Made by a program: the position numbers and the translations under genes | Shown: piece by piece, positions 17,790 through 26,282 of the stretch | Layout: each line of letters begins with the position of its first letter | Numbering within the stretch: position 1 is the first letter of the stretch | DNA from: JAEUMD01 sp050246945 | GTDB lineage: Bacteria; Pseudomonadota; Alphaproteobacteria; Rhizobiales; Hyphomicrobiaceae | DNA: 64,000 bases | Direction of reading: 5' to 3' | Assembly (NCBI GenBank): GCA_050246945.1 | Contig: JBFWVC010000011.1 | Coordinates: forward strand, 1 to 64,000 | Notes under the pieces: model-generated | What the model was told of the DNA's origin: nothing | The model's database searches: none | What the model saw: the letters and a program-made list of their open reading frames with translations, nothing else

Positions 17790-18914
17790 ATGGGCATTTC
17801 GTCAGCGGTGATTGCGTTGCCCGGCCGGTATGCCCATGGCCGTGGCATTCGCCGACATGCGGCATGGGGCAGCCTGATCGTCGCATTCGCGGTACTGCTG
17901 CACGGATCGACGGTGTCGGATGCCGGTGCCGAACCCTCCCGGACCACGATTGGGCAACAGGGATACAATGCGCGCACGCGCCAGGATGCACGGTCCAATC
18001 CATACGCCTCGACTGCGTCGGCGCGGCGTTCACTTCTGCAATCCGTGAACTCGTGGCGATATCAGCTTCGCCGCATCGACATGAACGAGATCGCAGCGTT
18101 GGACGAAGATCTTGTGGTCATCGACTATGCGCCGGATCGTGTCTATGGCGTGGAGCTGCCCTTCTCGCAGGCGGACGTTGCGCGAATGCGCACCCGGACC
18201 GATGGCGGTCGCAAGCTGCTGCTCGCGTATCTCTCGATCGGGGAGGCGGAGCGATACCGGACCTATTGGAACAACGCGTGGTACGACGCGGCGACACGGC
18301 CTCACTGGCTGCTCGACGCCAACCCGCAATGGGACGGGAACTTTCCAGTGCGGTTCTGGGATCCGCAATGGCAAGCCATCGTATTCGGTTCCCATGAAGC
18401 TTATCTCGACCGCATCCTTGCTGCCGGTTTCGACGGTGTCTATCTCGACCGCGCCGACGTATTCCAGGAACTGGAGCAGGAGCGATCCGACAGCGCGGGC
18501 GAGATGGCCAGCTTCATCGTACGGCTCGCGCGGCATGCGCGCGCGCAAAAGCCAGATGCGCTGATCGTCATGCAGAACGCGGAGGAACTCGTCCGACGCA
18601 GGGACGTGCGCAATGCCATCGACGGGCTTGCAAAGGAGGATCTCCTGTTCGGCGTCAATCACGACGGATTGGCAAATCCGCCGGAGATGGTTCGAGAGTC
18701 GCTCGCGGACCTTGCCGTCGCCAGACGCAGCGGGCTCAAGGTGCTGGTCGTCGAATATTTGTCGGAGGCTGCACCGGCGGAACGAGCGCGGCGGCGCATC
18801 CGCGAGCTTGGCTACCTGCCGCTGATCGCCGAGCGAAGCCTTGGCACACACAATTTCCAGCCTCAGAGCCAGGTTCCTGCCGCCACATCGGGTGCCGCGA
18901 CGGGCACGCGCTGA
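17790..18914 (+). CDS. Putative glycoside hydrolase (TM1410/GH114 type), Pel-locus paralogue 2
   Basis: A 374-residue exported protein. A hydrophobic segment at about 28-45 (SLIVAFAVLLHGSTVSDAGA) reads as signal peptide or anchor. The hydrolase domain (about 75-355) carries NSWRYQLRRIDMNEI, AYLSIGEAERYR, FWDPQWQAIVFG, GFDGVYLDRADVF and VMQNAEELV. The same acidic positions are kept as in paralogues 1 and 3, so activity is expected. It probably acts in the periplasm or on released polymer. It follows paralogue 1 after the two-hairpin repeat and precedes paralogue 3 by about 170 bp. Confidence 0.83.
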   Translation: MGISSAVIALPGRYAHGRGIRRHAAWGSLIVAFAVLLHGSTVSDAGAEPSRTTIGQQGYNARTRQDARSNPYASTASARRSLLQSVNSWRYQLRRIDMNEIAALDEDLVVIDYAPDRVYGVELPFSQADVARMRTRTDGGRKLLLAYLSIGEAERYRTYWNNAWYDAATRPHWLLDANPQWDGNFPVRFWDPQWQAIVFGSHEAYLDRILAAGFDGVYLDRADVFQELEQERSDSAGEMASFIVRLARHARAQKPDALIVMQNAEELVRRRDVRNAIDGLAKEDLLFGVNHDGLANPPEMVRESLADLAVARRSGLKVLVVEYLSEAAPAERARRRIRELGYLPLIAERSLGTHNFQPQSQVPAATSGAATGTR

Positions 18915-19082
18915 TCACGCGCGGCACAAACGAGAACCTGCGCGCGAATACCTCGCCCAGGCACCAGATGGCGTGCAGGCTTGCCCCCGTGCGGCAAACT
19001 TGCTTTACAAATCGAAGGGATCACAAATCAGCCGGTGCGGCCGGCCGTTTCTTCGAGGATCCGAAGGCAAGAGGGCTCCGGC

Positions 19083-20453
19083 ATGTCCGTTTCCATGACA
19101 CTCCTCTGGATCGCGATCGCCGTTCTGCTGATCGTCGTGGCGTTACTGGCGTGGCGGCTTTGGCAGACCTCGCGGACACCGGTGCAGTCCAGGCCAGAAG
19201 GCGATAGCGGCCGGCTCGCCCCTCATGCGTCCGATACACCGCCGCCCGTCGCACGGCAGCGCAGCTCCGCACCACCACCGGCTTCGGCGGGCGGCACTGC
19301 CGGCAGCGGCGGTCAGGCTCCGGCCCGGCAGTCCGCGCCGGCTGCGTCCGACAGCTATCCGACCTCCCGCCCGCGGACCAGCAAGCCGCCGCCGGCACTC
19401 GCCGGCCACATACCGGGGATCAGCCCATCGTCGTCGAGCGCTGCCTCTCACGCGCGCAGCCGCAGCGGGACGCGTCCGCCGCCCGCTTCCGCCGGGGGGG
19501 CACGCGGCGACGACGAGGCGTCCGACCCGGAGCCGGCTCGACGCCGCTCGGCAGGCGTTCCAATACCGCAGTCCTCGCCTGCACGGGCCCTGGCCGGCGC
19601 GGCGAGCTGGGGCTATCAGTTGCAGGAGATCGAGTTGCAAGCGATCGAACATGCGCCGTTCGATCTCGTCGTCATCGACTATTCGCGCGACGGCAGCGAG
19701 GAGGAAGCCTTCACGCCGTCGGAGCTGGCACGGCTGAAGCGCCGCGGCGGCGCGCGGCAACGACTTGTCTACGCCTACGTTTCGGTCGGCGAAGCCGAGA
19801 GCTACCGCTACTACTGGCAGAGACGCTGGAAGAGCACGCCGCCTGGCTGGCTGATCGGCGAGAACCCAGAATGGCATGAGAACTTCTATGTGCGCTTCTG
19901 GGATCCCGACTGGCAACGCATTCTGTTTGGGGCCAAGGACAGCTACATCGACCGAATAGCAGCGGCCGGCTTCGACGGAATTTATCTCGACCGGTGCGAC
20001 GTCCACGAAGAGATCGCAGAGCGCCACCCGCAGGTCGCGCGGGAGCGCGCCGACATCGAAGGCGACATGGTGGAGTTCGTGACGGCGCTTTCGGGATGGG
20101 TTCGGCAGACGCATTCGGGACTTGGCATCATCATGCAAAACGCGGAGGGCCTGCTGCGGCATACCAGCGTGCGCGATGCGATCGATGCCAGTGCCAAGGA
20201 GGAGCTGTTGTTCGGGCTGTCACGCGCGGAGAAGCGGAATACGCGCGATGAAGTTCTGGAAGCGCGCCGCATGCTCGATCTCATGCGCCGCGACGGCAAG
20301 GCTGTGTTCGCCGTCGAATATCTGGCAAAGCCCGAGCTTCAGCTGGAGGCGGCGGGCGCGCTGCGCGCTATCGGCTATATTCCCTACATCGCGCGCGAGG
20401 ATCGCGAACTTGCGAGCCTGGAAACCAGGCAGCCCGAGCCAGCCGTTGCATAA
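19083..20453 (+). CDS. Membrane-anchored glycoside hydrolase (TM1410/GH114 type), Pel-locus paralogue 3
   Basis: A 456-residue protein with a strong N-terminal membrane helix (TLLWIAIAVLLIVVALLAW, about residues 5-24), a long Pro/Ser/Ala/Arg-rich linker (about 30-165), and a C-terminal hydrolase domain with SWGYQLQEIEL, AYVSVGEAESYRYYW, GFDGIYLDRCDVHEE and IIMQNAEGLL. The helix has no clear cleavage site, so it is probably an inner-membrane-tethered periplasmic enzyme. The ATG at 19083 follows AGAGGG; the upstream open frame lacks domain character. It converges on pelG with 45 bp between, tying the paralogues physically to the Pel genes. Confidence 0.83.
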   Translation: MSVSMTLLWIAIAVLLIVVALLAWRLWQTSRTPVQSRPEGDSGRLAPHASDTPPPVARQRSSAPPPASAGGTAGSGGQAPARQSAPAASDSYPTSRPRTSKPPPALAGHIPGISPSSSSAASHARSRSGTRPPPASAGGARGDDEASDPEPARRRSAGVPIPQSSPARALAGAASWGYQLQEIELQAIEHAPFDLVVIDYSRDGSEEEAFTPSELARLKRRGGARQRLVYAYVSVGEAESYRYYWQRRWKSTPPGWLIGENPEWHENFYVRFWDPDWQRILFGAKDSYIDRIAAAGFDGIYLDRCDVHEEIAERHPQVARERADIEGDMVEFVTALSGWVRQTHSGLGIIMQNAEGLLRHTSVRDAIDASAKEELLFGLSRAEKRNTRDEVLEARRMLDLMRRDGKAVFAVEYLAKPELQLEAAGALRAIGYIPYIAREDRELASLETRQPEPAVA

Positions 20454-20498
20454 GCTGGCCCTGCCGCTTCCATCTCACGGATTATGCATTGCCGTTGC

Positions 20499-21974
20499 TC
20501 AGGCGCCCGCCGAACGCGCCTTCTCGTGCCGTTGCCGCAACAGGAGACTGAGACGCCGGCGGCGTCCGGCCGCTTGCGTCGCTTCGAGGATCGAGGGGTT
20601 GTTGCCCAGGAAGGTGAGAAAGTTGAGCCGCTCGAAGGTGCGGTCGGCTGCGAAATATGCCACGAGGCTTGCCGCGAGACAGGCCGCGAAGTAGCCAACG
20701 CCGAAGTACGTTTCGCCCAGGTACACACTCAGAAGTGTAAAACCTGCATTGAGTACGAGGAACAAGGACTGCAAGGCGAGGTAGAGACGACGGCGATCGA
20801 AAAACAGGAGCATGGACGTAGAGGAAATGAAGATAAATTGAAACACTGCACCCAGGGCGCCGTAGCGCAGGATCGAAATCTGCTGGAACTGCAGGTTCAG
20901 CAATTCGACAATCAAGGGTGCCGAGAGAACGAGGATCGCGCAGATGCCCACCTGCATTACGGTCACCAGAACCAGCTGCTCGAGCGTTCCGGAAGCAAGG
21001 CGCACACGCGCCGACTCGATCTGGCGCAGCGTTCCATGCGTTGAAATGGTGGAGAAGTAGTGCTGGTAGCGCTCGAAAAACGCTGTTTCGAGTTGCACAA
21101 CGAATACGGACAGCGCCGGAATGATTACGAGGGAGGCAATGAACATCGCGCTGTCGTAGAGCGGCGCGTGAACGAGGCCGCCCTTCACCGTCTCACCGAT
21201 TGGCGAAAACCAGAAGATCCACTTGTCGATCCAAACGGCCGCCGTGCCAACCAGCGCACCGAGGGCCAGGTGGCGGTAGGCGCCGAACCCGCCCAGAATC
21301 ATCTCGAAGCCCAATTCGGGACGATCCAAGCGACCCGGGAAGGTTTCGAGGACACGCATCGTCAGCAGCAGAAATGTCAGTGCAAGCCCGGAGACGAAGC
21401 CCCAGGCAATCCAGGTAGCGCCGAGCCCGCGCACCGCCGCTGCAGTTGCGAACAGCACCGACGTGAGCAGGCCGACTGCAAAAGCGATCGTGACGCCACG
21501 GTAATCGCGCACCGCACCACAGAAGCTCAATGCCACCCAAATGAGCGCAACCGTCAACGATGCCGCGAGCAAGGCCGATCCGAGCGCCGGCGGCATGCGG
21601 AAATACACGGCGAGCACCGCCACCCCGGCGGAGACGAATGCAATCGAGACCACGTAGGCACCGAAGAGCAACGGACGCACTCGTTCCGACTTCTTCAGCC
21701 AGAGCGCGTCAGCGACGAGACGCGTCGCAACGATGGTCACCGGTGCGGTCAACACAAGCGAGACGGCAAATGCATAGATGATGACGGCGCGGAACGTGGC
21801 GAGCGTGGCAAGGCCCGCTACCTGTTCGGTGAACAGGGTGATCGTCGCCAAAGAGACAATGGTGAAAAGCCAAGGGCCTGCTGCAATCACCGCCGCATGA
21901 CCGAGCGCGCCGACAAGCGCTGTCAGGCTCTGCTGACGGCTCAACCTTCGCAACTCGAAACCAATGCCCGCCAT
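20499..21974 (-). CDS. pelG: PelG, Pel polysaccharide membrane transporter
   Basis: A 491-residue polytopic protein with about 12 membrane helices. It starts MAGIGFELRRLSRQ, the conserved PelG opening, and resembles the polysaccharide transporter/MATE-like flippases. In Pseudomonas PelG forms an inner-membrane synthase complex with PelD, PelE and PelF and moves the nascent chain to the periplasm. The N-terminal basic segment RRLSRQQ and the loop FFERYQHYFSTISTHGTLRQ fit the family. Last gene of the minus-strand pelDEFG unit, five bases after pelF. It converges with hydrolase paralogue 3. Confidence 0.9.
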   Translation of the reverse strand: MAGIGFELRRLSRQQSLTALVGALGHAAVIAAGPWLFTIVSLATITLFTEQVAGLATLATFRAVIIYAFAVSLVLTAPVTIVATRLVADALWLKKSERVRPLLFGAYVVSIAFVSAGVAVLAVYFRMPPALGSALLAASLTVALIWVALSFCGAVRDYRGVTIAFAVGLLTSVLFATAAAVRGLGATWIAWGFVSGLALTFLLLTMRVLETFPGRLDRPELGFEMILGGFGAYRHLALGALVGTAAVWIDKWIFWFSPIGETVKGGLVHAPLYDSAMFIASLVIIPALSVFVVQLETAFFERYQHYFSTISTHGTLRQIESARVRLASGTLEQLVLVTVMQVGICAILVLSAPLIVELLNLQFQQISILRYGALGAVFQFIFISSTSMLLFFDRRRLYLALQSLFLVLNAGFTLLSVYLGETYFGVGYFAACLAASLVAYFAADRTFERLNFLTFLGNNPSILEATQAAGRRRRLSLLLRQRHEKARSAGA

Positions 21975-21979
21975 CTCCC

Positions 21980-23560
21980 TCAGTGCCCCCCGGTCAAATC
22001 AGTACGTGAGTCGCGCGAGAGGAGTTCTGCATAAAGCCCGTGATAGGCTTTGGCAGCCATTGCAGACGTGTAGCGGCTTTCGACGCGCGCGCGCAGCGCG
22101 TTTCCCGCCGCCCGCCGGCGCTCGTGGTCGGAAAGCAGCGCGCCAACCGCATCAGCCACCTCTCCGGGTGCCACGAGACCGGTAACGATGCCACCATGGC
22201 CCAGGTGTGGCGTCTCGTCTTGCGGTCCTTCGATGATCTCGCGACACGACCCGACATTGGTGGCTACGAACGGTACCGCCGCAGCACCGGCCTCGAGGAG
22301 CACCAGCGGTTGGGATTCCGATAGAGACGTCAGAACGGCGACGTGGATTTGGGACAGATATTCCGCGACATCGACGGGACCGGTGAAGATCACCGTTTCC
22401 TCAAGGCCCAGCGCAGCGACCAGCGCGCGGCATTCGTGTGCATAGAGCGGATCCTCATCGAGTGGTCCCAGCACAAGGGCACGCAGGCCGGGCATGCGCT
22501 GCTTCAGGATGCCGGCGGCCGCGATATAAGTCTTCACGTCCTTGATCGGCACGACACGGCCGATCAGCGCCATGGTGGGGGGAGCATCGTCGGGGGCGGC
22601 GGAAATCTTGGCGAAGCGCTCCAGCTCGATACCGTTGGCGATGACGCGGAGGCGATCATCCTGCGCACCCAGGGCCCGTTGTGCTCGCTGGTTGTCGGCA
22701 TAAAGCGTGACGATCGTGTGTGCTGTTTCATAGCAGGTGCGCGCATAGGCTTCGAACGCCTGGACCCACAGGTCGCGCAGATCGACGCGGTCGTCGCCAA
22801 GGTGATGGCCCTTGTCGATATTGTCGGCCACCCAGTCGGCCATCAAAAGCTCGACACGGCGCTCATTGGTATATATGCCGTGCTCGGTCAGCAGTGCAGG
22901 TCGGCCGGTTTCAAGCGAAGCGCGCGCCGCGAGAAGGCCGGCATATCCGGTAGATATGGTGTGGTAGATGCGCGCCTTCGGCAGCGGCATTTCGGCAATC
23001 GCGAATAGACCGCCGAGCAGCGCACGCCACGCCCAGAAGTAATGCAGGAACGAGCTTTGCGGCATGTCGCGCTCGTACATGCGCTGGACGATCTCCCAGG
23101 CCAGGGGCGAGTTGAAGACGACGGGCAACGGCGCGGCGCGGCGCAGGGAATCGAGTTCGCGGCTGAGAGCCTGCATACTGATGGCGCCACCCTCGACAGT
23201 GAAAGTCGAGAGCGTCTCGGAGAGCGCATCGAGTGACGGTGGAATTGCCAGGCCGAGCCGCGGGCGTTCGCCGAAGTCCTGCAGATAGAGATCGCTATAG
23301 GCGACAACGTTGTCCGGGCGCGCGTATCGCGGAAGCTGTCCCGTCGGACGCGGCCAAAGAGCTACGATCGAGAACGAGAGGTGGGGACAGGCACGGATCA
23401 GCCAATCGATCCAGCCAGCAACGCCCCCCTGTACGTAGGGATAGCAGCCTTCAACGATGAGGCAAACGTCCGCCTCGGCAGCCGACAGCGCGCCGCCGTC
23501 CGTTGGTGTTGGGGCCGGCGGCGACAGGGGTGATGACGTGGCTGGCTTACGCTGCGTCAT
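21980..23560 (-). CDS. pelF: PelF, GT4-type glycosyltransferase for Pel polymerisation
   Basis: A 526-residue soluble glycosyltransferase. N-terminal Rossmann part: DVCLIVEGCYPYVQGGVAGW (characteristic PelF glycine loop), LLTEHGIYTNERR and WRALLGGLFAIAEMPLPKA. C-terminal nucleotide-binding part: VIANGIELERF, LIGRVVPIKDVKTYIAAA and the GT-B family EX7E-like SLSESQPLVLLEAG. PelF uses a UDP-N-acetylhexosamine (UDP-GalNAc or UDP-GlcNAc) to build Pel in the cytoplasm. The ATG at 23560 overlaps the pelE stop by four bases (ATGA), so translation is coupled; a longer in-frame start at 23794 lies inside pelE and is rejected. Confidence 0.94.
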   Translation of the reverse strand: MTQRKPATSSPLSPPAPTPTDGGALSAAEADVCLIVEGCYPYVQGGVAGWIDWLIRACPHLSFSIVALWPRPTGQLPRYARPDNVVAYSDLYLQDFGERPRLGLAIPPSLDALSETLSTFTVEGGAISMQALSRELDSLRRAAPLPVVFNSPLAWEIVQRMYERDMPQSSFLHYFWAWRALLGGLFAIAEMPLPKARIYHTISTGYAGLLAARASLETGRPALLTEHGIYTNERRVELLMADWVADNIDKGHHLGDDRVDLRDLWVQAFEAYARTCYETAHTIVTLYADNQRAQRALGAQDDRLRVIANGIELERFAKISAAPDDAPPTMALIGRVVPIKDVKTYIAAAGILKQRMPGLRALVLGPLDEDPLYAHECRALVAALGLEETVIFTGPVDVAEYLSQIHVAVLTSLSESQPLVLLEAGAAAVPFVATNVGSCREIIEGPQDETPHLGHGGIVTGLVAPGEVADAVGALLSDHERRRAAGNALRARVESRYTSAMAAKAYHGLYAELLSRDSRTDLTGGH

Positions 23561-24663
23561 GGCGCGTCTGCCATCAACTGTTGCGAAGTGGTTCTCTTGT
23601 TGAACTTGATTTCCTGCGTGCTCCGGAGCGGGCGCATGCGCGCGAGGCCAAGCCCCCTGCTCACCAGTTGCCGCCGGCGACGGAGCAGCCGCAGCAGCCT
23701 GAAATCGCCAGCCGCGATCAGCCGCGCTTCCAGGGCTTCGAGCCCTGCGCGCGCCTCGAACGTTTGGGAATCGTGCAACGCCAGCGTGCGGCAATCGACC
23801 GACGCGGCAAGCCGCGCCGCCATTGCCGAGGCGGCATCGATAACGGGCTTGTCGAGGAGCTGGGACGCGATCGCCTGATCGATTTCGCGGATCAATTGCA
23901 GGCGTACAAACTGCGATTTCTCGCGCATGCGTGGCGGGATGTCGTCGCGCAGGAAATCGGCGGCGAGCCGCAGGCGCCGGTGGACCTCTTCGGCGAGACG
24001 GGGGCGTATGCGCGCGGCTACGGCAGCTGCCTGGACGCGGATCACCGGAACGTCGCTGCGCAGGGCATCGGAGAGCGCAGCCAGGTAGTTCATGTGGAAG
24101 AACCGTGCGACAAGGCCCAGCGCCGCCTGACGCTCTTCCAGCGTGCCGTGGCGGACTATGCCAACCAGTGCCAGTGGCGGCGGTGCCGACGTATCGATGA
24201 CGCGGCCGGATGCGATGCGATCGGCAAGCTGCGTTTCCGGGTCGACGCTCGTGCTCAAGGCAATGCGGTTGTACCAGGCCTCCAGCAGCACGGAAGGCTG
24301 TGCAGGACGCGATAGCCAGGCGAGAGCCATGAGGCCGATGACGCCGCCGACCGGTCCGGCGGTGGAGGCCGCGATCAGTATCAATAGCGGAGCAGTGAGG
24401 TCTGCTTGTGCCTGGCGGCGCCGATAGAGGGCAAATCCCAACGCGGAAATGACGATCAGATGCAGCGCAAGTGCGATTTCGATCGGCAGCCGGGTAATGA
24501 GCGGCATGGCGACGACCAGGAGTTCGGCCATTGCCGCGGCCAGCGCGAACACGACGTCGAAGCGCGTCACCTCGGCGCGACGTATGCGTGGCGACATCGC
24601 CAGCGAGGCTTCCGTCCCTTCCGCGGCTTGGTGTTCATCTGCCGCGCCCGCAGCTGAGATCAT
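23557..24663 (-). CDS. pelE: PelE-like inner-membrane protein
   Basis: A 368-residue protein with a short hydrophilic N-terminus, two to three membrane segments (VVFALAAAMAELLVVAMPLI; EIALALHLIVISALGFALY; LLILIAASTAGPVGGVIGLM) and a long, alpha-helical, Arg/Ala-rich cytoplasmic region with repeat-like helices (VRHGTLEERQAALGLVARFF). This layout, and its place between pelD and pelF, matches PelE, whose soluble part carries helical repeats and bridges the synthase complex. Sequence conservation of PelE is low in general, so the name rests on architecture and context. Both ends overlap neighbours by four bases (ATGA). Confidence 0.8.
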   Translation of the reverse strand: MISAAGAADEHQAAEGTEASLAMSPRIRRAEVTRFDVVFALAAAMAELLVVAMPLITRLPIEIALALHLIVISALGFALYRRRQAQADLTAPLLILIAASTAGPVGGVIGLMALAWLSRPAQPSVLLEAWYNRIALSTSVDPETQLADRIASGRVIDTSAPPPLALVGIVRHGTLEERQAALGLVARFFHMNYLAALSDALRSDVPVIRVQAAAVAARIRPRLAEEVHRRLRLAADFLRDDIPPRMREKSQFVRLQLIREIDQAIASQLLDKPVIDAASAMAARLAASVDCRTLALHDSQTFEARAGLEALEARLIAAGDFRLLRLLRRRRQLVSRGLGLARMRPLRSTQEIKFNKRTTSQQLMADAP

Positions 24664-25970
24664 GGCTCGCCGGGCGCCTTTCCAACGCCGGTTGCCTTGG
24701 AACTATTGTCGTCGCGAAGCACTACGGGTGCTTTCTTCTCACCAGGCTTCGAGAGCGATACGGACGAATGAGCGCCCTGAGGTGCATCTGGCGGTGCCGA
24801 AGCCTTCAAAAGACGCTCGGCGAGGCTCTTGCGCCGATCGTGCGCGTGGCCGGGCGGCGCCGTGCCGATGGCGGCCGTGGGACGCGGGAGGTGTCCCTTC
24901 GGCGCGCGTGTATGACGCAGCGCCGGACGGAGCCCGACATCCTGGTGGACGATGGGGCGCGGCGGCCGCGGCTGCAGCGCGTGCGCCAGAAGCTGGAGCG
25001 CCAACATGCCGCCGCGCGTTATTTCGGCTGGTCCGGCGCGCTCGATGACGAGCATGCCAAAGGGGCACGTTTCATGTGCCGACGATGAACGAGAGATATT
25101 ATCCCCCGATCCCTCCGGCACGGTCATCCAGATCGGTTCTGCCGCCAGTCCGGTTGTGCCCAGGATGTCTTCACCGCCGGCGTCCAAGACACTTACACCG
25201 CGTCCTTCTTCGACCACCAAGCGGTAGAGCGGATCCTCCAGCGAAATGCGGATGCGCGGTCCTGTATCGGGCTTGCGGCCGGAGACGGCACATTCGGCCA
25301 AAAAACCGTCACGAGCACGGTAGGCGGTGACGACCGCTTCGGGAAAAAGCGCAGCGGTGGCTCGCTGCAAAATGGCCTGGCGGGCTCGTTCATCGAAAAA
25401 CCCACCCTGCGCCATGGTCTCGGCAAGCACGGCAGCAATGGCGTGCGGGGGCGCACCATAGCGGGTGGTCAGTTCCTGCTCCAGGTGCTCGACGCGGTCG
25501 CGCAGCCGTCGGGAATGCCTGGCCAGATCGTCTCGCTGCGCGGTCAATGCCTTATTCGCGATTCGCAGTTCCTCCTTGGCTCCAAGTTGACGCATGCGGA
25601 ACTGACCGACCAGAAGCGCAACCCCGATCCAAAGGATCGGCTGTCCGAACACGCGGAGGAAGTAGGCGAACAGGTTTTCGCCGATGTCCTGCTCGGGAAG
25701 GCCGGCGAATAGCGACAGGCCGATGGCAACGGCGGCGGCAATAAAGCCACTGACAGTACCGTACTGGAGGCTGACCAGCAGCACGGGAATCCAGAACGGA
25801 TGGGGGGACAGGTCGAGAACCGAGACGCCTGGAGTCAACTGGTCTATGCCGTAGATCAGCGCAAACAGGATGACGATCTCGGCCACTGCCGAGATCGGCG
25901 GCAGCACGGGCAGTCCTCTTGTATCGTTGACACGATCGTCGGCGCGCGGCGCCGGACCTTCACCCGTCAC
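24660..25970 (-). CDS. pelD: PelD-like membrane GAF protein lacking the GGDEF domain
   Basis: A 436-residue protein. Residues about 25-125 contain four membrane segments (EIVILFALIYGIDQLTPGVS; FWIPVLLVSLQYGTVSGFIA), then a coiled coil (LGAKEELRIANKALTAQRDD) and a GAF domain at about 170-325. In Pseudomonas a degenerate GGDEF domain follows and binds c-di-GMP through RXXD; here residues about 326-436 are instead a Pro/Arg/Lys-rich disordered tail with no GGDEF-like sequence. A different reading frame does not restore one. Loss of c-di-GMP control is therefore inferred. The start is GTG at 25970 with GGGAG nine bases upstream. It heads the pelDEFG unit. Confidence 0.83.
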   Translation of the reverse strand: MTGEGPAPRADDRVNDTRGLPVLPPISAVAEIVILFALIYGIDQLTPGVSVLDLSPHPFWIPVLLVSLQYGTVSGFIAAAVAIGLSLFAGLPEQDIGENLFAYFLRVFGQPILWIGVALLVGQFRMRQLGAKEELRIANKALTAQRDDLARHSRRLRDRVEHLEQELTTRYGAPPHAIAAVLAETMAQGGFFDERARQAILQRATAALFPEAVVTAYRARDGFLAECAVSGRKPDTGPRIRISLEDPLYRLVVEEGRGVSVLDAGGEDILGTTGLAAEPIWMTVPEGSGDNISRSSSAHETCPFGMLVIERAGPAEITRGGMLALQLLAHALQPRPPRPIVHQDVGLRPALRHTRAPKGHLPRPTAAIGTAPPGHAHDRRKSLAERLLKASAPPDAPQGAHSSVSLSKPGEKKAPVVLRDDNSSKATGVGKAPGEP

Positions 25971-26107
25971 CGACCGATCTCCCGAGACACATCAAACGTA
26001 CACCTATGCATCACTCAAGAACCCAAACTTATACTTCCCAACTGCAGATCAAACGGACGCACCGGCCCACACCACATCGCGACCGCAAGCTCACGGACAG
26101 GCGGCCT

Positions 26108-26207
26108 GGATCGCGTTCATGTTTCATGGAACCGCGCACACGATCCAGTCTATTGTTTCGAGCATGTCTTTCACGCTGAGCCGCTGCACACTGCAGCTCA
26201 ACATGCT
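26108..26207. repeat. Two-hairpin palindromic repeat (family A)
   Basis: Left hairpin is degenerate (GGATCGCGTTCATG...CACACGATCC); right part runs AGCATGTCTTTCACGC to CAGCTCAACATGCT. Together with the repeat that follows it occupies most of the 309-bp gap 25971-26279 between the PelB-like gene and pelD. I see no gene in that gap, which must hold the pelD promoter if pelD has its own. Confidence 0.8.
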
Positions 26208-26282
26208 CTAGTGTCGTAATCGAGAAATCCGCCTCACTACCCGGCCAAATAGTATGAAGCGGATTTTTCGATCAGCACACTA
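26208..26282. repeat. Palindromic repeat family D
   Basis: Bounded by CTAGTGTCG and CAGCACACTA, with inner arms GAGAAATCCGCC and GCGGATTTTTCG that pair. The TAG stop codon of the PelB-like gene lies in its outer arm. Related to the copy at 34745-34822. Confidence 0.8.

Noticed and set aside
23561..23794. Longer PelF start with 78 extra residues
   Set aside because: The extension lies wholly within pelE, is Ala/Arg-rich, and the ATGA overlap at 23557-23560 gives a standard coupled start.
24660..25068. GGDEF domain of PelD lost through a recent frameshift
   Set aside because: The alternative minus-strand frame here encodes Ala/Arg-rich sequence without any GGDEF or RXXD-like motif, so the domain is truly absent.
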